64,000 bases of DNA, from positions 1 to 64,000 of the forward strand of contig JAAETI010000145.1 in the NCBI GenBank assembly GCA_024228555.1, written 5' to 3'. The translations under genes and the position numbers were made by a program. Positions within the stretch are counted from its first letter, which is position 1. Every line of letters begins with the position of its first letter. This DNA comes from a bacterium. Lineage in GTDB: Bacteria; Actinomycetota; Acidimicrobiia; Spongiisociales; UBA5794. Below, one piece after another: positions 23,958-32,864 of this stretch. The notes beneath the pieces were generated by a model that saw only the letters and a list, made by a program, of their open reading frames with translations, was not told the DNA's origin and did no database searches.

Positions 23958-25979
23958 CTACTGCCAGAAGCCCACGTATTTCCCGTCCTCGAGCGTGTCG
24001 AGGTCGCTCTGCAGCAGTCCTTCTTGCGAGTAGGTGTAGAGGCTGTCACCTATCACCAGTGATCGCTCGATGGCTGGTGTCCACCTGTATTCTTCGGAGT
24101 CCTTGTTGTCACCGTGTGTGATGCGGCCGATCTCCTCGATGCCATCCTCGGTGGCCTCGATAGCGATGGCCCCGACAAAGCCGGACTCCTCACCCGTCTC
24201 CTCGTCCCAGCTCCATGCCGAGACAGGAACCACGGTCAGGCCGGTTGCCGGCCAATGCAGGAAAGCCCTGTGGTCGTACTCGACGCTGGAGTATCCGTTG
24301 TCGAACGTGTAGTTCTGCACACGAACCGGATTCGCCGGATCGCTCACATCGAACAGTGAGATCTGGGTTCCCAGGGTCTGACCTTCCTCGGTCGCATCCT
24401 GTCCGACCCCGAGCAGCATGCCTTCGCCGACCGGGTGCAGGTACGCCGAGTAGCCGAGAATCTTCAGCTCGCCGACGACCTGAGGATCGGTTGGATCGGA
24501 CAGGTCGATCGTGTACAGCGGGTCGGTCTGACGGAATGTGACTACGTAGCCAACCTCGTCGATGAACCGGACGGAGTAGATGCGTTCTCCCTTGCCAAGG
24601 CCGCCGACCTTGCCAATCTCGACGAGTTCGCCGTCATTCTCCTCGAGCACAGTGACGAAGCTCTCGGACTCCTCGGCTCCACCCCACCACCAGTCGGGCG
24701 ACGATGTGGTTGCGACCCGGAGGTTGCCTTCGTACTCAGACATCGACCATTGGCTCAACATGAACCCGGTGACCCGCCCTGTGGCCACGTAGGTGGTGCT
24801 GGCTGGATCGGTGATGTTGAACTTGTGGATGTCGGTGGTGTGCTCGTTGATAGCGTCCTCGGTATCGGTCTCCTCGAATGCCGCCCAGTTACGCCACGCT
24901 GCTGATGCGATGTACATCGCATCGGTTGATGCATAGACAATGTCGCCTGTCGCCAGGACCCCGACTGCGTCATCGACATTGAGATCATTGGCGATATCGA
25001 TGGTCACAACGTTGAGCATCTCGAGACCGGAGAATTCCTCGGGGTGATGGGCTCTGCTGCAGTCCAGCAGACTGCCTTCGTCGATGACCCGCCCTGCAGA
25101 GTTCTCGAGCACGAAGTATGGGACCCAGTTCTCAATGGTGGAATCCCTGACCACGTCCTTGTTGTATGCCTCGGCGTCACGCTCGGCTTTGAGCCCATTG
25201 GTTTCCGGATACTTGAATTGGAGACCGGCTGGCATCGACCTGATGACCAGCCGCACCGAGTCGCCAACCATGCGGGCGCTCACCTTGGCGCCGTCGATGT
25301 GGAGAGTCCTCTCCACCTTGGGGGACTCGATGTCGGAAATGTCGATTTCGATGAGAGTGGTGACGGGGGAGGGGTAGTAGGCCTCGGCCACATCGCCGAA
25401 ACCCGGCTCAGCCAGGGGTGTGGTGTAGACGTCGCCGTTAGCCATGACCAACACCCGGTCGCCAGCGAGGAAGAGGTCGCTTGCCCATCCTGTCTCGATC
25501 GTGGTCCGGCCGGCCAACACAGGCTCGTCGCCGGTGACATCGATGATGTACAACACGTTGCCACTGGTCACGACGATCCGTTCACCGTCGGTCTTGATGA
25601 TGTCCGGCTCGTCAACACCCAGCTCTTGGATGTTGGTGCCGGAGAAATCGACGCCCTGTTGCGGGGAGTTGCTGGCTCCGGCCGACTCGGGCGCTTCCAA
25701 TGCAACCGCTTCGTCGGTTGCGAACGCAACGTCGCGGAATGCCGGGCCGAAGTAACCGTACTCAAAGCCCCATGGACCCACCATGTCGATGGCGTGACCC
25801 TTCACGTAGTCGAGGAAATCCTCGCATGCGTCAAATGTCTGTAGCCCATACGACACCGTCGACACCTGAATCGGTTGACGAGTGTTTGCACCAATCGATG
25901 TGACGGTCGTCTCGTTGGATGACGAGCATGCCGCCGTCAGCACCACTAGTGCTGCGATGGTGATGGTGATGCGTTTCAT
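23958..25979 (-). CDS. Secreted beta-propeller lipoprotein (PF09826-like)
   Basis: A 673-aa lipoprotein (L-T-A-A-C-S-S-S). After a short helix region comes F-S-G-T-N-I-Q-E-L-G-V-D-E-P-D-I-I-K-T-D-G, a hallmark of the secreted beta-propeller family with a C-terminal domain found in archaea and actinobacteria. Blade-like repeats follow (Y-I-I-D-V, L-Y-T-I-D-L-S-D-P, I-S-L-F-D-V-S-D-P), each with a D-P-turn. No enzymatic residues stand out, and these proteins are thought to act in surface binding. It is monocistronic, with a hairpin downstream. Confidence 0.82.
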   Translation of the reverse strand: MKRITITIAALVVLTAACSSSNETTVTSIGANTRQPIQVSTVSYGLQTFDACEDFLDYVKGHAIDMVGPWGFEYGYFGPAFRDVAFATDEAVALEAPESAGASNSPQQGVDFSGTNIQELGVDEPDIIKTDGERIVVTSGNVLYIIDVTGDEPVLAGRTTIETGWASDLFLAGDRVLVMANGDVYTTPLAEPGFGDVAEAYYPSPVTTLIEIDISDIESPKVERTLHIDGAKVSARMVGDSVRLVIRSMPAGLQFKYPETNGLKAERDAEAYNKDVVRDSTIENWVPYFVLENSAGRVIDEGSLLDCSRAHHPEEFSGLEMLNVVTIDIANDLNVDDAVGVLATGDIVYASTDAMYIASAAWRNWAAFEETDTEDAINEHTTDIHKFNITDPASTTYVATGRVTGFMLSQWSMSEYEGNLRVATTSSPDWWWGGAEESESFVTVLEENDGELVEIGKVGGLGKGERIYSVRFIDEVGYVVTFRQTDPLYTIDLSDPTDPQVVGELKILGYSAYLHPVGEGMLLGVGQDATEEGQTLGTQISLFDVSDPANPVRVQNYTFDNGYSSVEYDHRAFLHWPATGLTVVPVSAWSWDEETGEESGFVGAIAIEATEDGIEEIGRITHGDNKDSEEYRWTPAIERSLVIGDSLYTYSQEGLLQSDLDTLEDGKYVGFWQ

Positions 25980-26069
25980 GTTGACCCCTGTCGCTACCTG
26001 GCGTGTCTCCCTTCTGATGTCACAAAGCCGCTCTCAGGTTCCCGATTTCCCAGGAGTTATCGGAATTCG

Positions 26070-27620
26070 CTATCCGTCTCGAGGTAGGGTCGCGACGATG
26101 GCCTCGGTCAATACGTCGTACCCGATGTCGTTGGGATGTATGTCGGGTGGGGTGTCCGTCATGTGGGTTGTAGAGGTGGTCGTGCCCCGCATCGGGGTGA
26201 ACCCGTCTGCCACCAATATCTCGTGGTTTGCCGCCGATGCGGTCGCGATTTCATTGAGCTCAATCAAGACAGCATTGCTCTGCGCCTCAAAGGCGACCTC
26301 ATTCTCGAAGCCGAGGCTGAACGGGTTGTAGGCCAGCAGGAACACAACCGTGGCATCGGGGAACTCTTCGGCGAGGGTGGCGAATATGGCTTCGATATTG
26401 GAACGGTAGGCGGCCAGCGAAACATCGATTCGAGAAGCGCATGCCGGGGCCTGCACATCCTCGCTGCAGTCGGACGAGGCGAGGTGTCCAAGCAGATCAT
26501 TGGCACCGACATCAATAGTGACATAGGCGACATCCAGATCGCTTCCGTACGCAACGGCATCGGCAAGCTGACCTCCCAACAGCATCGTTCCCGATGTCTC
26601 CCCAGTGATACCGAAATTGCGCATGCCGTACACAACACCGTCGCGGAGGCTTAGCTCCCGGTGCAATTGGGACACATACCCGTCGCTGAATCCGTCCACA
26701 CCAACAGAGACAGCCAGGGAATCGCCCAGCGCTATGTAGACGGGGTTGCCCGATGCGGTTGCGGCGTCGACCCCAGGTTCATAAGGCGGTGCATTGACGG
26801 GGGTGCTTCCCAAGTTCCCCAGGTCCCCGAAAGCGGCAAGCATCACTTCTGCGTCGACCGGCGTGTCGCTGCTCGTGACTCCTGTAACCACGATTCTGTC
26901 ATCCCCGATAACGACGCTCTGCACGTCGGCGCCTTCATCGGCCAGCGCTCTGTTGAGATCGGCGACTCGGCCAATCATGTCTTCAACGGCATCCCTGGCA
27001 ACGCGGGGCATTGTGAACATGCCAACCTCTGCGCTGAGTAGTTCGAGCTCGAGCTGGCCGCCGGTGGTTCGTGCTGTCAGCTCCCCGTTGACCGAAAGTC
27101 GACCGTTCTTGAAATCGCCCACAAACCCAATGAGCGCGGTCTCGCCGACTGGATTGATGATGTCGATGGAGATGTTTTGGAAGGGAGTGTCGGTCTCGGC
27201 CAGCGAGTCCTGGAGAACGGCGTTGAGTTCGGACTCGGACAACGCCACCTGGAACGTCGACTCGTCACTCGACTGGTCGATCTTGCGTTTGGCCGCCGCA
27301 AGGACCTCGGCATCCGGCAGGTCGACTTGGCCCGTTTGATCGCCGGCAAGCGCGGCGAGAATCTGGATGGTTCCGAATGCCCCCGTCAGTAACGTGCCGG
27401 TCAGGGTGAGGATCAGAAGGATGAGAACGACTCGACCCAGGATCGCCGAAGCCGTAAAGGCAATGATCAGCGACGTGATGACGATGATGGCTGCAGTGAT
27501 GAGGGCATAGTTCTCGCCGATGGTGAACAGGGCGAGAACCCCGGCGGAGATGGCCGTCAGCACCCCGATCACGATGATGCCCGCGCGCAACGTTCCTGCG
27601 GTTGTGTTGGCGGTGCTCAT
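26070..27620 (-). CDS. Membrane-anchored SGNH/GDSL hydrolase
   Basis: 516 aa. Three hydrophobic helices lie in the first ~100 residues, then a domain of about 180 residues of unknown type, then a C-terminal SGNH hydrolase. Catalytic blocks are Y-I-A-L-G-D-S-L (Ser), F-G-I-T-G-E-T-S (Gly), V-G-A-N-D-L (Asn) and D-I-H-P-N-D-I-G-Y (Asp/His). SGNH enzymes remove acyl groups from lipids, glycans or peptidoglycan. The catalytic domain should face outward. The middle domain resembles lipid-binding DUF2993-type proteins by its amphipathic strands, which is a weak resemblance. No clear ribosome site is seen at the ATG. Confidence 0.8.
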   Translation of the reverse strand: MSTANTTAGTLRAGIIVIGVLTAISAGVLALFTIGENYALITAAIIVITSLIIAFTASAILGRVVLILLILTLTGTLLTGAFGTIQILAALAGDQTGQVDLPDAEVLAAAKRKIDQSSDESTFQVALSESELNAVLQDSLAETDTPFQNISIDIINPVGETALIGFVGDFKNGRLSVNGELTARTTGGQLELELLSAEVGMFTMPRVARDAVEDMIGRVADLNRALADEGADVQSVVIGDDRIVVTGVTSSDTPVDAEVMLAAFGDLGNLGSTPVNAPPYEPGVDAATASGNPVYIALGDSLAVSVGVDGFSDGYVSQLHRELSLRDGVVYGMRNFGITGETSGTMLLGGQLADAVAYGSDLDVAYVTIDVGANDLLGHLASSDCSEDVQAPACASRIDVSLAAYRSNIEAIFATLAEEFPDATVVFLLAYNPFSLGFENEVAFEAQSNAVLIELNEIATASAANHEILVADGFTPMRGTTTSTTHMTDTPPDIHPNDIGYDVLTEAIVATLPRDG

Positions 27621-27701
27621 CGGAGGCAGCTTAAGAGGAGGCTGGAGTTGTGGGTTCGTCGAGACCGGCGTCGGTGGTTTTGTTGGTCACGCAGCCTCCG
27701 T

Positions 27702-28616
27702 TTACGACAGCTTGCTGAGTTTGAGTTCTAGATCAGCGGGCTCAAACTCACCCTGGAAGTAGAACCTGGTCATCCCCGACTCCTCCATGCCCGCAAGGAT
27801 GCTGCGGACCTGCTCCCAAGTTCCACGTGGGGCGTTGCGCTTTGCCGCCTCCTCTTCAATCCGCTCGGCCGTGGTGCCTTGCTCTGAGGCGATTTCCACC
27901 AACATGTCGTGGTACTCCGCTTCGGTGTCGGCAGCGACGATCTGGCCAGAGCTCGAGATGAGCAGCTTCGCCGGGTTTCGCCCAACGCTGGCGGCAGCCT
28001 CGCGGGCCAACTCGATCTTGGCTAGGTAGGCATCGGCGGCAGCCGGGTAGGCGTTCAGCTCGTCTGCGTAGGTTCCGGCGAGACGAGGGGTCTTGACCGC
28101 ACCGGTACCTCCCACCACCAACTTGAGTTCAGGCCGCGGCTGGATGTCGAAGCCCTTGAGTGAATAGAAATCGCCGGAGAAGTCGGTTGGAGAGTCGGCA
28201 AACGCGGCGCGCAGATAGGCGAGCGCCTCCTCAGTCATTTCGAATCGGCGCTTGGTGTCGGGGAACTCGATACCGAACCGGTCGTGCTCCTGCTCCATCC
28301 AGCCGGTGCCAATTCCCAGCTTGAATCGACCCCCGCTCATCTCCTGAATCGTTGCCGCGTTCTTGGCAATGACGGAGGGATGGCGGAAGGTGATCGGCGA
28401 GACCAGAATCACCAATTCGATCTGCTCGGTTTCTCTGGCCAGTCCGGCCATGACCGCAAACGCATCGTAAGCAGGCCGGATCCATGCGCTCTCGTCGATA
28501 CCGTATAGGTAGTGGTCGGGGATGGCGTACGCCGCGAATCCCTTGGACTCCGCCCAGCGGGCTGATTCGAGGAACTCGTCGTAGGAGTTCCCCAGTGTTT
28601 GTAGTGCAAATTCCAT
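27702..28616 (-). CDS. LLM-class (F420-type) flavin oxidoreductase
   Basis: About 304 aa of the bacterial-luciferase-like superfamily, a TIM barrel that uses F420 or FMN. Typical blocks are P-D-H-Y near residue 38, R-H-P-S-V-I-A-K-N-A-A-T-I near 82, and G-I-G-T-G-W-M-E-Q-E-H near 104. Actinobacterial members commonly use F420H2 to reduce or oxidise organic compounds, but the cofactor cannot be proved here. The ATG at 28616 begins the fold directly; an upstream frame of 23 residues lacks coding character. It stands alone on the minus strand. Confidence 0.85.
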   Translation of the reverse strand: MEFALQTLGNSYDEFLESARWAESKGFAAYAIPDHYLYGIDESAWIRPAYDAFAVMAGLARETEQIELVILVSPITFRHPSVIAKNAATIQEMSGGRFKLGIGTGWMEQEHDRFGIEFPDTKRRFEMTEEALAYLRAAFADSPTDFSGDFYSLKGFDIQPRPELKLVVGGTGAVKTPRLAGTYADELNAYPAAADAYLAKIELAREAAASVGRNPAKLLISSSGQIVAADTEAEYHDMLVEIASEQGTTAERIEEEAAKRNAPRGTWEQVRSILAGMEESGMTRFYFQGEFEPADLELKLSKLS

Positions 28617-29167
28617 GAAGGCATCTTTGCAGCTGACGAACTCTGTCCGAAGCCCGATGCGCAGGGGACTAGGCAATGGGCTCACCAGACCGATAGATAG
28701 AGGGTGGTAACTCGTCGCGCCGTCAACAGCGCGGTTGGCAGAAGCCTTCTGTGGTTCGTTGCCGCCGTCCTCGTAGTTGTGGGAGCGGTCTGATCGTTCA
28801 ATGGCTCAGCAACACTGCGTCCACCGCCGATCGGGACACTCTCGAGCATGGGGCCGATGCGTTTGCTTCAGCGACAACGAGGAAGGCCTTAGCGACTCTG
28901 ACGTCGACCGGATCTTCGAGCCCTACGAGCCGTCGAGCGATGATCGGCCGTAGGCCCCACCAGGCGTTGGAATTGGGTTGTGGGCGAGCCGACTGTTGGC
29001 TCAGCCTACGGGCGGCGACCTCACTTGTGAGCACAACGGAGATCGAGCTGAGTTCCGGCTGACTCTTGCGGGTACGGAGCCGTCGGGGTCCCGTGGAAGT
29101 GCCGCTGTTCCGAAGCCTGATGGGGTCGCCGCCGCGATGCGGTTGCCCACAACGGTAAGTTGGGCCG
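28617..29167. other. 550-bp intergenic region with a possible 29-aa membrane peptide
   Basis: Between divergent genes no ordinary gene is supported. A short plus-strand frame, GTG 28704 to TGA 28793, would encode a basic N-terminus followed by a hydrophobic helix rich in V, A and L, a single-pass peptide of 29 residues. GAGGG directly precedes the GTG, which is too close for a normal ribosome site. Longer frames on both strands between 28751 and 29262 have no recognisable motifs. Confidence 0.3.
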
Positions 29168-29884
29168 ATGAATCCCATCGCAATCCTCGAGCACAGCGCG
29201 GCGGCCCCCGCCGGCCATTTGACCGACGCCATCACCGCAGCCGAGCTGGATAGTGTCGTCATCCGGCTCCACGAGGGCGACGCATTGCCCGACCTCGATC
29301 ACGTTGCTGCCGTGGTATCGCTCGGCGGAATCATGGGTGCGTACGACGAAGACGAGTATGACTTCCTCGCACCCGAAAAGGAGCTGTTGCGACAGGCCGT
29401 TGCCGCCGATATTCCGGTGCTGGGGATTTGCCTCGGATGTCAGATGCTGGCCGATGCATTAGGCGGTAGCGCCTTTCCTGCCGATGGTATCGAGGCTGAG
29501 TTCGCCGCGCTGGAAATCGCGGCGGATGCCGTCGACGACCCAATCCTGGCGACACTTGCGGAGCCCGTTGTGTCGATTCACGGTGACACCTGGGAGCCGC
29601 CGCCGGGTTCTGCTGTTGTTGTCACTAGTAGTCGGTTCCCGCACGCCTTTCGGATTGGGTCGGCGGTCGCCATCCAGTCTCATCCCGAGGTGTCCGCCGC
29701 AGTCGTTGCCGGATGGATTGACGGATTTGGCAGGGATCGATTCGCCGCCGCCGGTGTCGACCCCGACCAGCTGGTCGCGGACATTGCTGCGGGCGATGAC
29801 AAGAATCGGGAGCGTGCAACTCGGCTCTTTGGCGCCTGGCTCGAGGAGGTCGTGTCCGCAAACGGCTCGATCGGTGAGGGCTAG
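29168..29884 (+). CDS. Class I glutamine amidotransferase (GMP-synthase-like)
   Basis: A 238-aa stand-alone GATase1 domain. The nucleophile elbow G-I-C-L-G-C-Q-M-L-A carries the catalytic Cys, and Q-S-H-P-E-V-S supplies the His-Glu pair. S-L-G-G-I-M-G precedes them as in the GuaA-like family. It should release ammonia from glutamine or act on a related gamma-glutamyl compound. No synthase partner is adjacent, and free-standing homologues are often peptidases or amidases of unknown substrate. The next gene starts four bases after its stop. Confidence 0.8.
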   Translation: MNPIAILEHSAAAPAGHLTDAITAAELDSVVIRLHEGDALPDLDHVAAVVSLGGIMGAYDEDEYDFLAPEKELLRQAVAADIPVLGICLGCQMLADALGGSAFPADGIEAEFAALEIAADAVDDPILATLAEPVVSIHGDTWEPPPGSAVVVTSSRFPHAFRIGSAVAIQSHPEVSAAVVAGWIDGFGRDRFAAAGVDPDQLVADIAAGDDKNRERATRLFGAWLEEVVSANGSIGEG

Positions 29885-29887
29885 CCG

Positions 29888-31027
29888 GTGATCGCAATTC
29901 GCATCATCGTGTTTCTTCTCGGGCTGGGTCTTGCGCTGTGGACGGTCATCTCAGCGCTGCGTACGACCGTGCTTCCCCGTAGCGCCCAGGTAGCGATCAG
30001 CCGTCGGGTATTCGTCGGGACACGGCGCATCTTTCAGTTCGTGGCGGGTCGGTCGAGTGAGTACGAGTATCGCGATCGTGTGCTCGCCCTCTACGGGCCG
30101 ACCAGCCTGCTGGCTCTGCCCATTGTGTGGCTGATCTTGATTTGGGTCGCCTACGCGGCGATGTTCTGGGCCCTTGACACATCGTCGCTTGTCGATGCGA
30201 TTGGGTTGAGTGGCTCCTCGCTCACGACGCTCGGCTTCATTCCTGCGGAGACGACCGCATCGCAATTGCTTGCGTTCACCGAGGCAGGCTGGGGCCTAAT
30301 TCTTGTGACGCTTCTCATCACCTATCTGCCGTCCATCTATTCCACATTCGCAAAACGGGAAACCCAGGTTGCGCTGTTGGAGGTTCGCGCCGGCGACCCG
30401 CCGATGGCCGTCCAGATGTTGACTCGTCACCACCGTATTGGGTGGCTCGACGATCTCACCGATACCTGGTTGGACTGGGAGCGATGGTTCGCTGAAATCG
30501 AGGAATCCCACACCACCTTTCCGATTCTGGCCTTCTTTCGGTCGCCGCAGCCACATCGTTCTTGGGTGACCGCATCGGGGACGGTCCTGGATGCTGCATC
30601 GCTGTACGTAGCTTGCGTCGACGGCGCCCAGATTGGCCCGGCCGGTGTCTGTATCCGTTCGGGGTTCCTCACGTTGCGACGTCTCGCAGACTTCTTTGGT
30701 ATCGAGTTCGACCCCGATCCGAGCCCCGACGATCCGATCTCCATCACCAGGGCCGAATTCAACGAGGCATGGGACGAGCTTGCTGCAGACGGGATCGATT
30801 TGAGGCCGGATCGAGATCAAGCCTGGCGTGACTTTGCGGGCTGGAGAGTCAACTACGACACGGTCTTGCTCGCCTTTGCCGAAGTGACCGATGCGCCGTA
30901 CGCACCGTGGAGTTCGGACAGGTCGTCCCCAAATCATCGCCGGCCCAAGGTCAAGCGTTTCGGGCGGCGGGCGCACCGCCGGGCCGGAAATCGGGCAAGT
31001 GATCCGACAGGTGTCGACCAGTCATAG
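29888..31027 (+). CDS. Two-helix ion-channel-like membrane protein
   Basis: 379 aa. An N-terminal helix, a second at L-L-A-L-P-I-V-W-L-I-L-I-W-V, a re-entrant pore-like stretch S-G-S-S-L-T-T-L-G-F, and another helix (G-L-I-L-V-T-L-L-I-T-Y-L) give the layout of a K+-channel pore. T-T-L-G-F stands where T-V-G-Y-G would be, so potassium selectivity is doubtful. A large soluble C-terminal domain (about 190-340) and a basic tail follow. I do not recognise the family. The GTG start lies four bases after the amidotransferase, suggesting an operon with it and probably with the following P-loop gene. Confidence 0.55.
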   Translation: MIAIRIIVFLLGLGLALWTVISALRTTVLPRSAQVAISRRVFVGTRRIFQFVAGRSSEYEYRDRVLALYGPTSLLALPIVWLILIWVAYAAMFWALDTSSLVDAIGLSGSSLTTLGFIPAETTASQLLAFTEAGWGLILVTLLITYLPSIYSTFAKRETQVALLEVRAGDPPMAVQMLTRHHRIGWLDDLTDTWLDWERWFAEIEESHTTFPILAFFRSPQPHRSWVTASGTVLDAASLYVACVDGAQIGPAGVCIRSGFLTLRRLADFFGIEFDPDPSPDDPISITRAEFNEAWDELAADGIDLRPDRDQAWRDFAGWRVNYDTVLLAFAEVTDAPYAPWSSDRSSPNHRRPKVKRFGRRAHRRAGNRASDPTGVDQS

Positions 31028-31061
31028 AATCCCCAGTGGTAGGTAGCTAGCAGGAGGCCCC

Positions 31062-31949
31062 GTGGATCAGTCCGAGCCGTACGCGTCATTGCGGGAGCGC
31101 GTTATTGGCGAGCGCGGAGTCGTCATGGTGATGGGGACCGCCAACACCGGGAAGACAACGATGTCCCGGCTTCTGCTTCGCGACGCTCTGGACGCGGGCA
31201 GGTCTGTTGCCTTTGTCGATGCGGATGTGGCTGTCCCCAGCGTTGGCGCTCCGGCATGTGTTTCGTTGCGCTGGGTGCGTTCCCAAGCGGATCTCGATGA
31301 CCTGTCGCGGGCAGACTCGATGCGTTTTGTCGGTTCGACCCAACCGCAGGGTGTCGTTCTCCCGCACGTGGTGGCTACGGCAACCCTTGTCGAGGAAGCC
31401 CGCAAGGGTGCGGACTTCATTGTGCTGGACACAAGCAGTGTTGTTTCCGGCGTCGTTGGGCAGACGCTGACCTATCACGTGACCGAATTGTGCGACCCCA
31501 ACCTGATCATCGCGATGCAGCGTGGTGAGGAACTGGAACCGGGAATCGGCATGCTGCGGCGTTTCCTCGGAGCTCGTATCGCCAAGTCCGAACCACCTCC
31601 AGGGTTACAGCTGGTGGGTCCGTTGGAGCAGCGTTCTCGACTGATCGCCGCATTCCGGAACGCGTTCGAACCAGACTTGCAGCGGTGGCGGGTTCACTCA
31701 TCGGTATTTGCCCCGACCCTTCCTGAGGCGTTTGATCTATCTCGTCTCGAGGGCATGTTGGTCGGCGTTCTCAATGAGACGGGGGCGTGTCTTGGTCTCG
31801 GCGCTTTGGAGCATGATGACGGAGTCGTCAGGGTTGCGACACGATATGGCGACCAAATGCGCGGGCTCCGCTTGGGTTCGATGCGGATTGACCTCGATAC
31901 GTACGAGACAAGCCGGGTGCGGCTGCGTCAGTTGATTTTTGGTATCTAG
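31062..31949 (+). CDS. P-loop NTPase of the Clp1/Grc3 polynucleotide-kinase type
   Basis: 295 aa. Walker A reads M-G-T-A-N-T-G-K-T-T, then F-V-D-A-D-V-A (Walker-B-like or base site), S-T-Q-P-Q-G-V, and F-I-V-L-D-T-S-S-V-V-S-G-V-V-G. These features follow the layout of Clp1/Grc3/Nol9 kinases, which phosphorylate 5'-OH ends of RNA. Prokaryotic examples are known but seldom studied. A C-terminal domain of about 110 residues has no label. GTG 31062 has GGAGG at good distance. Its stop overlaps the convergent VOC gene by 4 bp. Function is inferred from the fold only. Confidence 0.6.
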   Translation: MDQSEPYASLRERVIGERGVVMVMGTANTGKTTMSRLLLRDALDAGRSVAFVDADVAVPSVGAPACVSLRWVRSQADLDDLSRADSMRFVGSTQPQGVVLPHVVATATLVEEARKGADFIVLDTSSVVSGVVGQTLTYHVTELCDPNLIIAMQRGEELEPGIGMLRRFLGARIAKSEPPPGLQLVGPLEQRSRLIAAFRNAFEPDLQRWRVHSSVFAPTLPEAFDLSRLEGMLVGVLNETGACLGLGALEHDDGVVRVATRYGDQMRGLRLGSMRIDLDTYETSRVRLRQLIFGI

Positions 31950-32485
31950 CTCGACGTGATTGCGCCGTCGGGTGACATCACGGCCAAGCCTGCCTCGGTT
32001 CCGCGAACGGTGAAGATGCGTCGTCCCGGCTGCATTGCAGGCTGTGGGTCAGCGATATCCAGACCGCGTGAGCGCCAATTGAGGACGGTTACCTCGAGCG
32101 GCTGCGTAGTGACCAGGGCTAGCCCATAGAGCGCTGGTGCTCTGACCGGAGACTCCACCACCTCGAGCAGCGGCCCAACGCGATAGAACGCGGTGGGGCG
32201 GTCCTTGACCTCAGTACGCAGTCGCGGCGAACCGATCGCCGCCGCCAAAGCATCGATCGTTGCAGCCAAGTCGGGCACGAGAAGCACGACATGGTCCAGA
32301 TCCCAGCCTTCTGCGCTTTCCCCAGTCTGCGCAGGGATGACCGGAATGCCGAGATCCGGTGCGGCCCCTTCCCATGCCCACGCCGGGGGGCCGTCGATGA
32401 GGCAGGTGGTCCGAGTTTGGAGCGCTTGGGGCAGACCGAACAGCTCCCAGGGGATAGGCAAGCGGACCGTTGTGAGGTTGGGCAC
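31946..32485 (-). CDS. Glyoxalase/VOC-superfamily protein
   Basis: 179 aa from the GTG at 32485. An N-terminal part of ~65 residues leads into a VOC fold: D-L-D-H-V-V-L-L-V-P-D-L, R-V-G-P-L-L-E-V-V-E-S, then L-A-L-V-T. VOC domains bind a metal through His/Glu for isomerase, dioxygenase or resistance reactions; the first His and one Glu are visible. The frame stays open upstream to 32650, but that part overlaps a structured non-coding region and gives an unconvincing peptide (C-G-G-C-V-A-R), so I shortened it. Substrate unknown. Confidence 0.7.
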   Translation of the reverse strand: MPNLTTVRLPIPWELFGLPQALQTRTTCLIDGPPAWAWEGAAPDLGIPVIPAQTGESAEGWDLDHVVLLVPDLAATIDALAAAIGSPRLRTEVKDRPTAFYRVGPLLEVVESPVRAPALYGLALVTTQPLEVTVLNWRSRGLDIADPQPAMQPGRRIFTVRGTEAGLAVMSPDGAITSS

Positions 32486-32864
32486 GTGACCAGTCTTGGT
32501 TGCTAATGCAAGAGCCCAAGGAACCCTGGCGACGCATCCCCCGCACTTCCCCGGACGAGGTAGGTATGCCTGAGCCCCTTGGGCTTTGCACCTTCGAACA
32601 TAGGGGTTGTGTGAACCGGATTCAAGTCCGCTGTTTCTGTCGATTTCCACACGGTTATTGATGCTAACTATGGCTAAATAGTATCCAAATCACCCCAAGA
32701 CAGGTGGTTCTCCACATATCCACAGCTATCCACAGGGGGTTGTGCACAACGGGTGTTTACAAGTTGCACAAGGGTTCTTTTCGCGGTTCCCGCCGAGCGC
32801 AGATGGAGCGATCCCACGGGTCGTCGGCGGCGTGGTTCAGCACACGTTTGGCCGACCAAACGAC
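32486..32864. other. Intergenic region with a long stem and DnaA-box-like sites
   Basis: No protein gene is supported. AGCCCAAGG (32513-32521) pairs perfectly with CCTTGGGCT (32577-32585) around a GC-rich interior, suggesting a structured RNA or attenuator of about 75 nt. I could not assign it to tmRNA, SRP RNA, RNase P or a tRNA. The stretch 32648-32700 is AT-rich, and 32708-32750 holds the DnaA-like cluster described separately. Confidence 0.45.
32708..32750 (+). promoter_or_regulatory. Cluster of DnaA-box-like 9-mers plus palindrome
   Basis: Three 9-mers, each one mismatch from TTRTCCACA, lie in the same direction: TTCTCCACA (32708-32716), ATATCCACA (32716-32724), CTATCCACA (32726-32734). 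They are followed by the 12-bp palindrome GTTGTGCACAAC (32739-32750). An AT-rich segment lies to the left. Confidence 0.5.

Noticed and set aside
28751-29262. Overlapping frames on both strands in the 28.6-29.2 kb gap
   Set aside because: No recognisable domain, atypical composition, no ribosome sites.
32610-32640. tRNA T-arm-like sequence GGATTCAAGTCC
   Set aside because: No matching acceptor stem, D-arm or anticodon arm could be drawn on either strand.
32486-32650. N-terminal extension of the VOC protein
   Set aside because: The extension reads through a structured, cysteine-coding stretch with no family similarity; GTG 32485 starts just ahead of the recognisable domain.
32640-32790. Calling this the chromosomal origin
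   Set aside because: No dnaA, dnaN, rpmH or parAB gene is near, and the boxes each carry a mismatch. It is kept only as a DnaA-like cluster.
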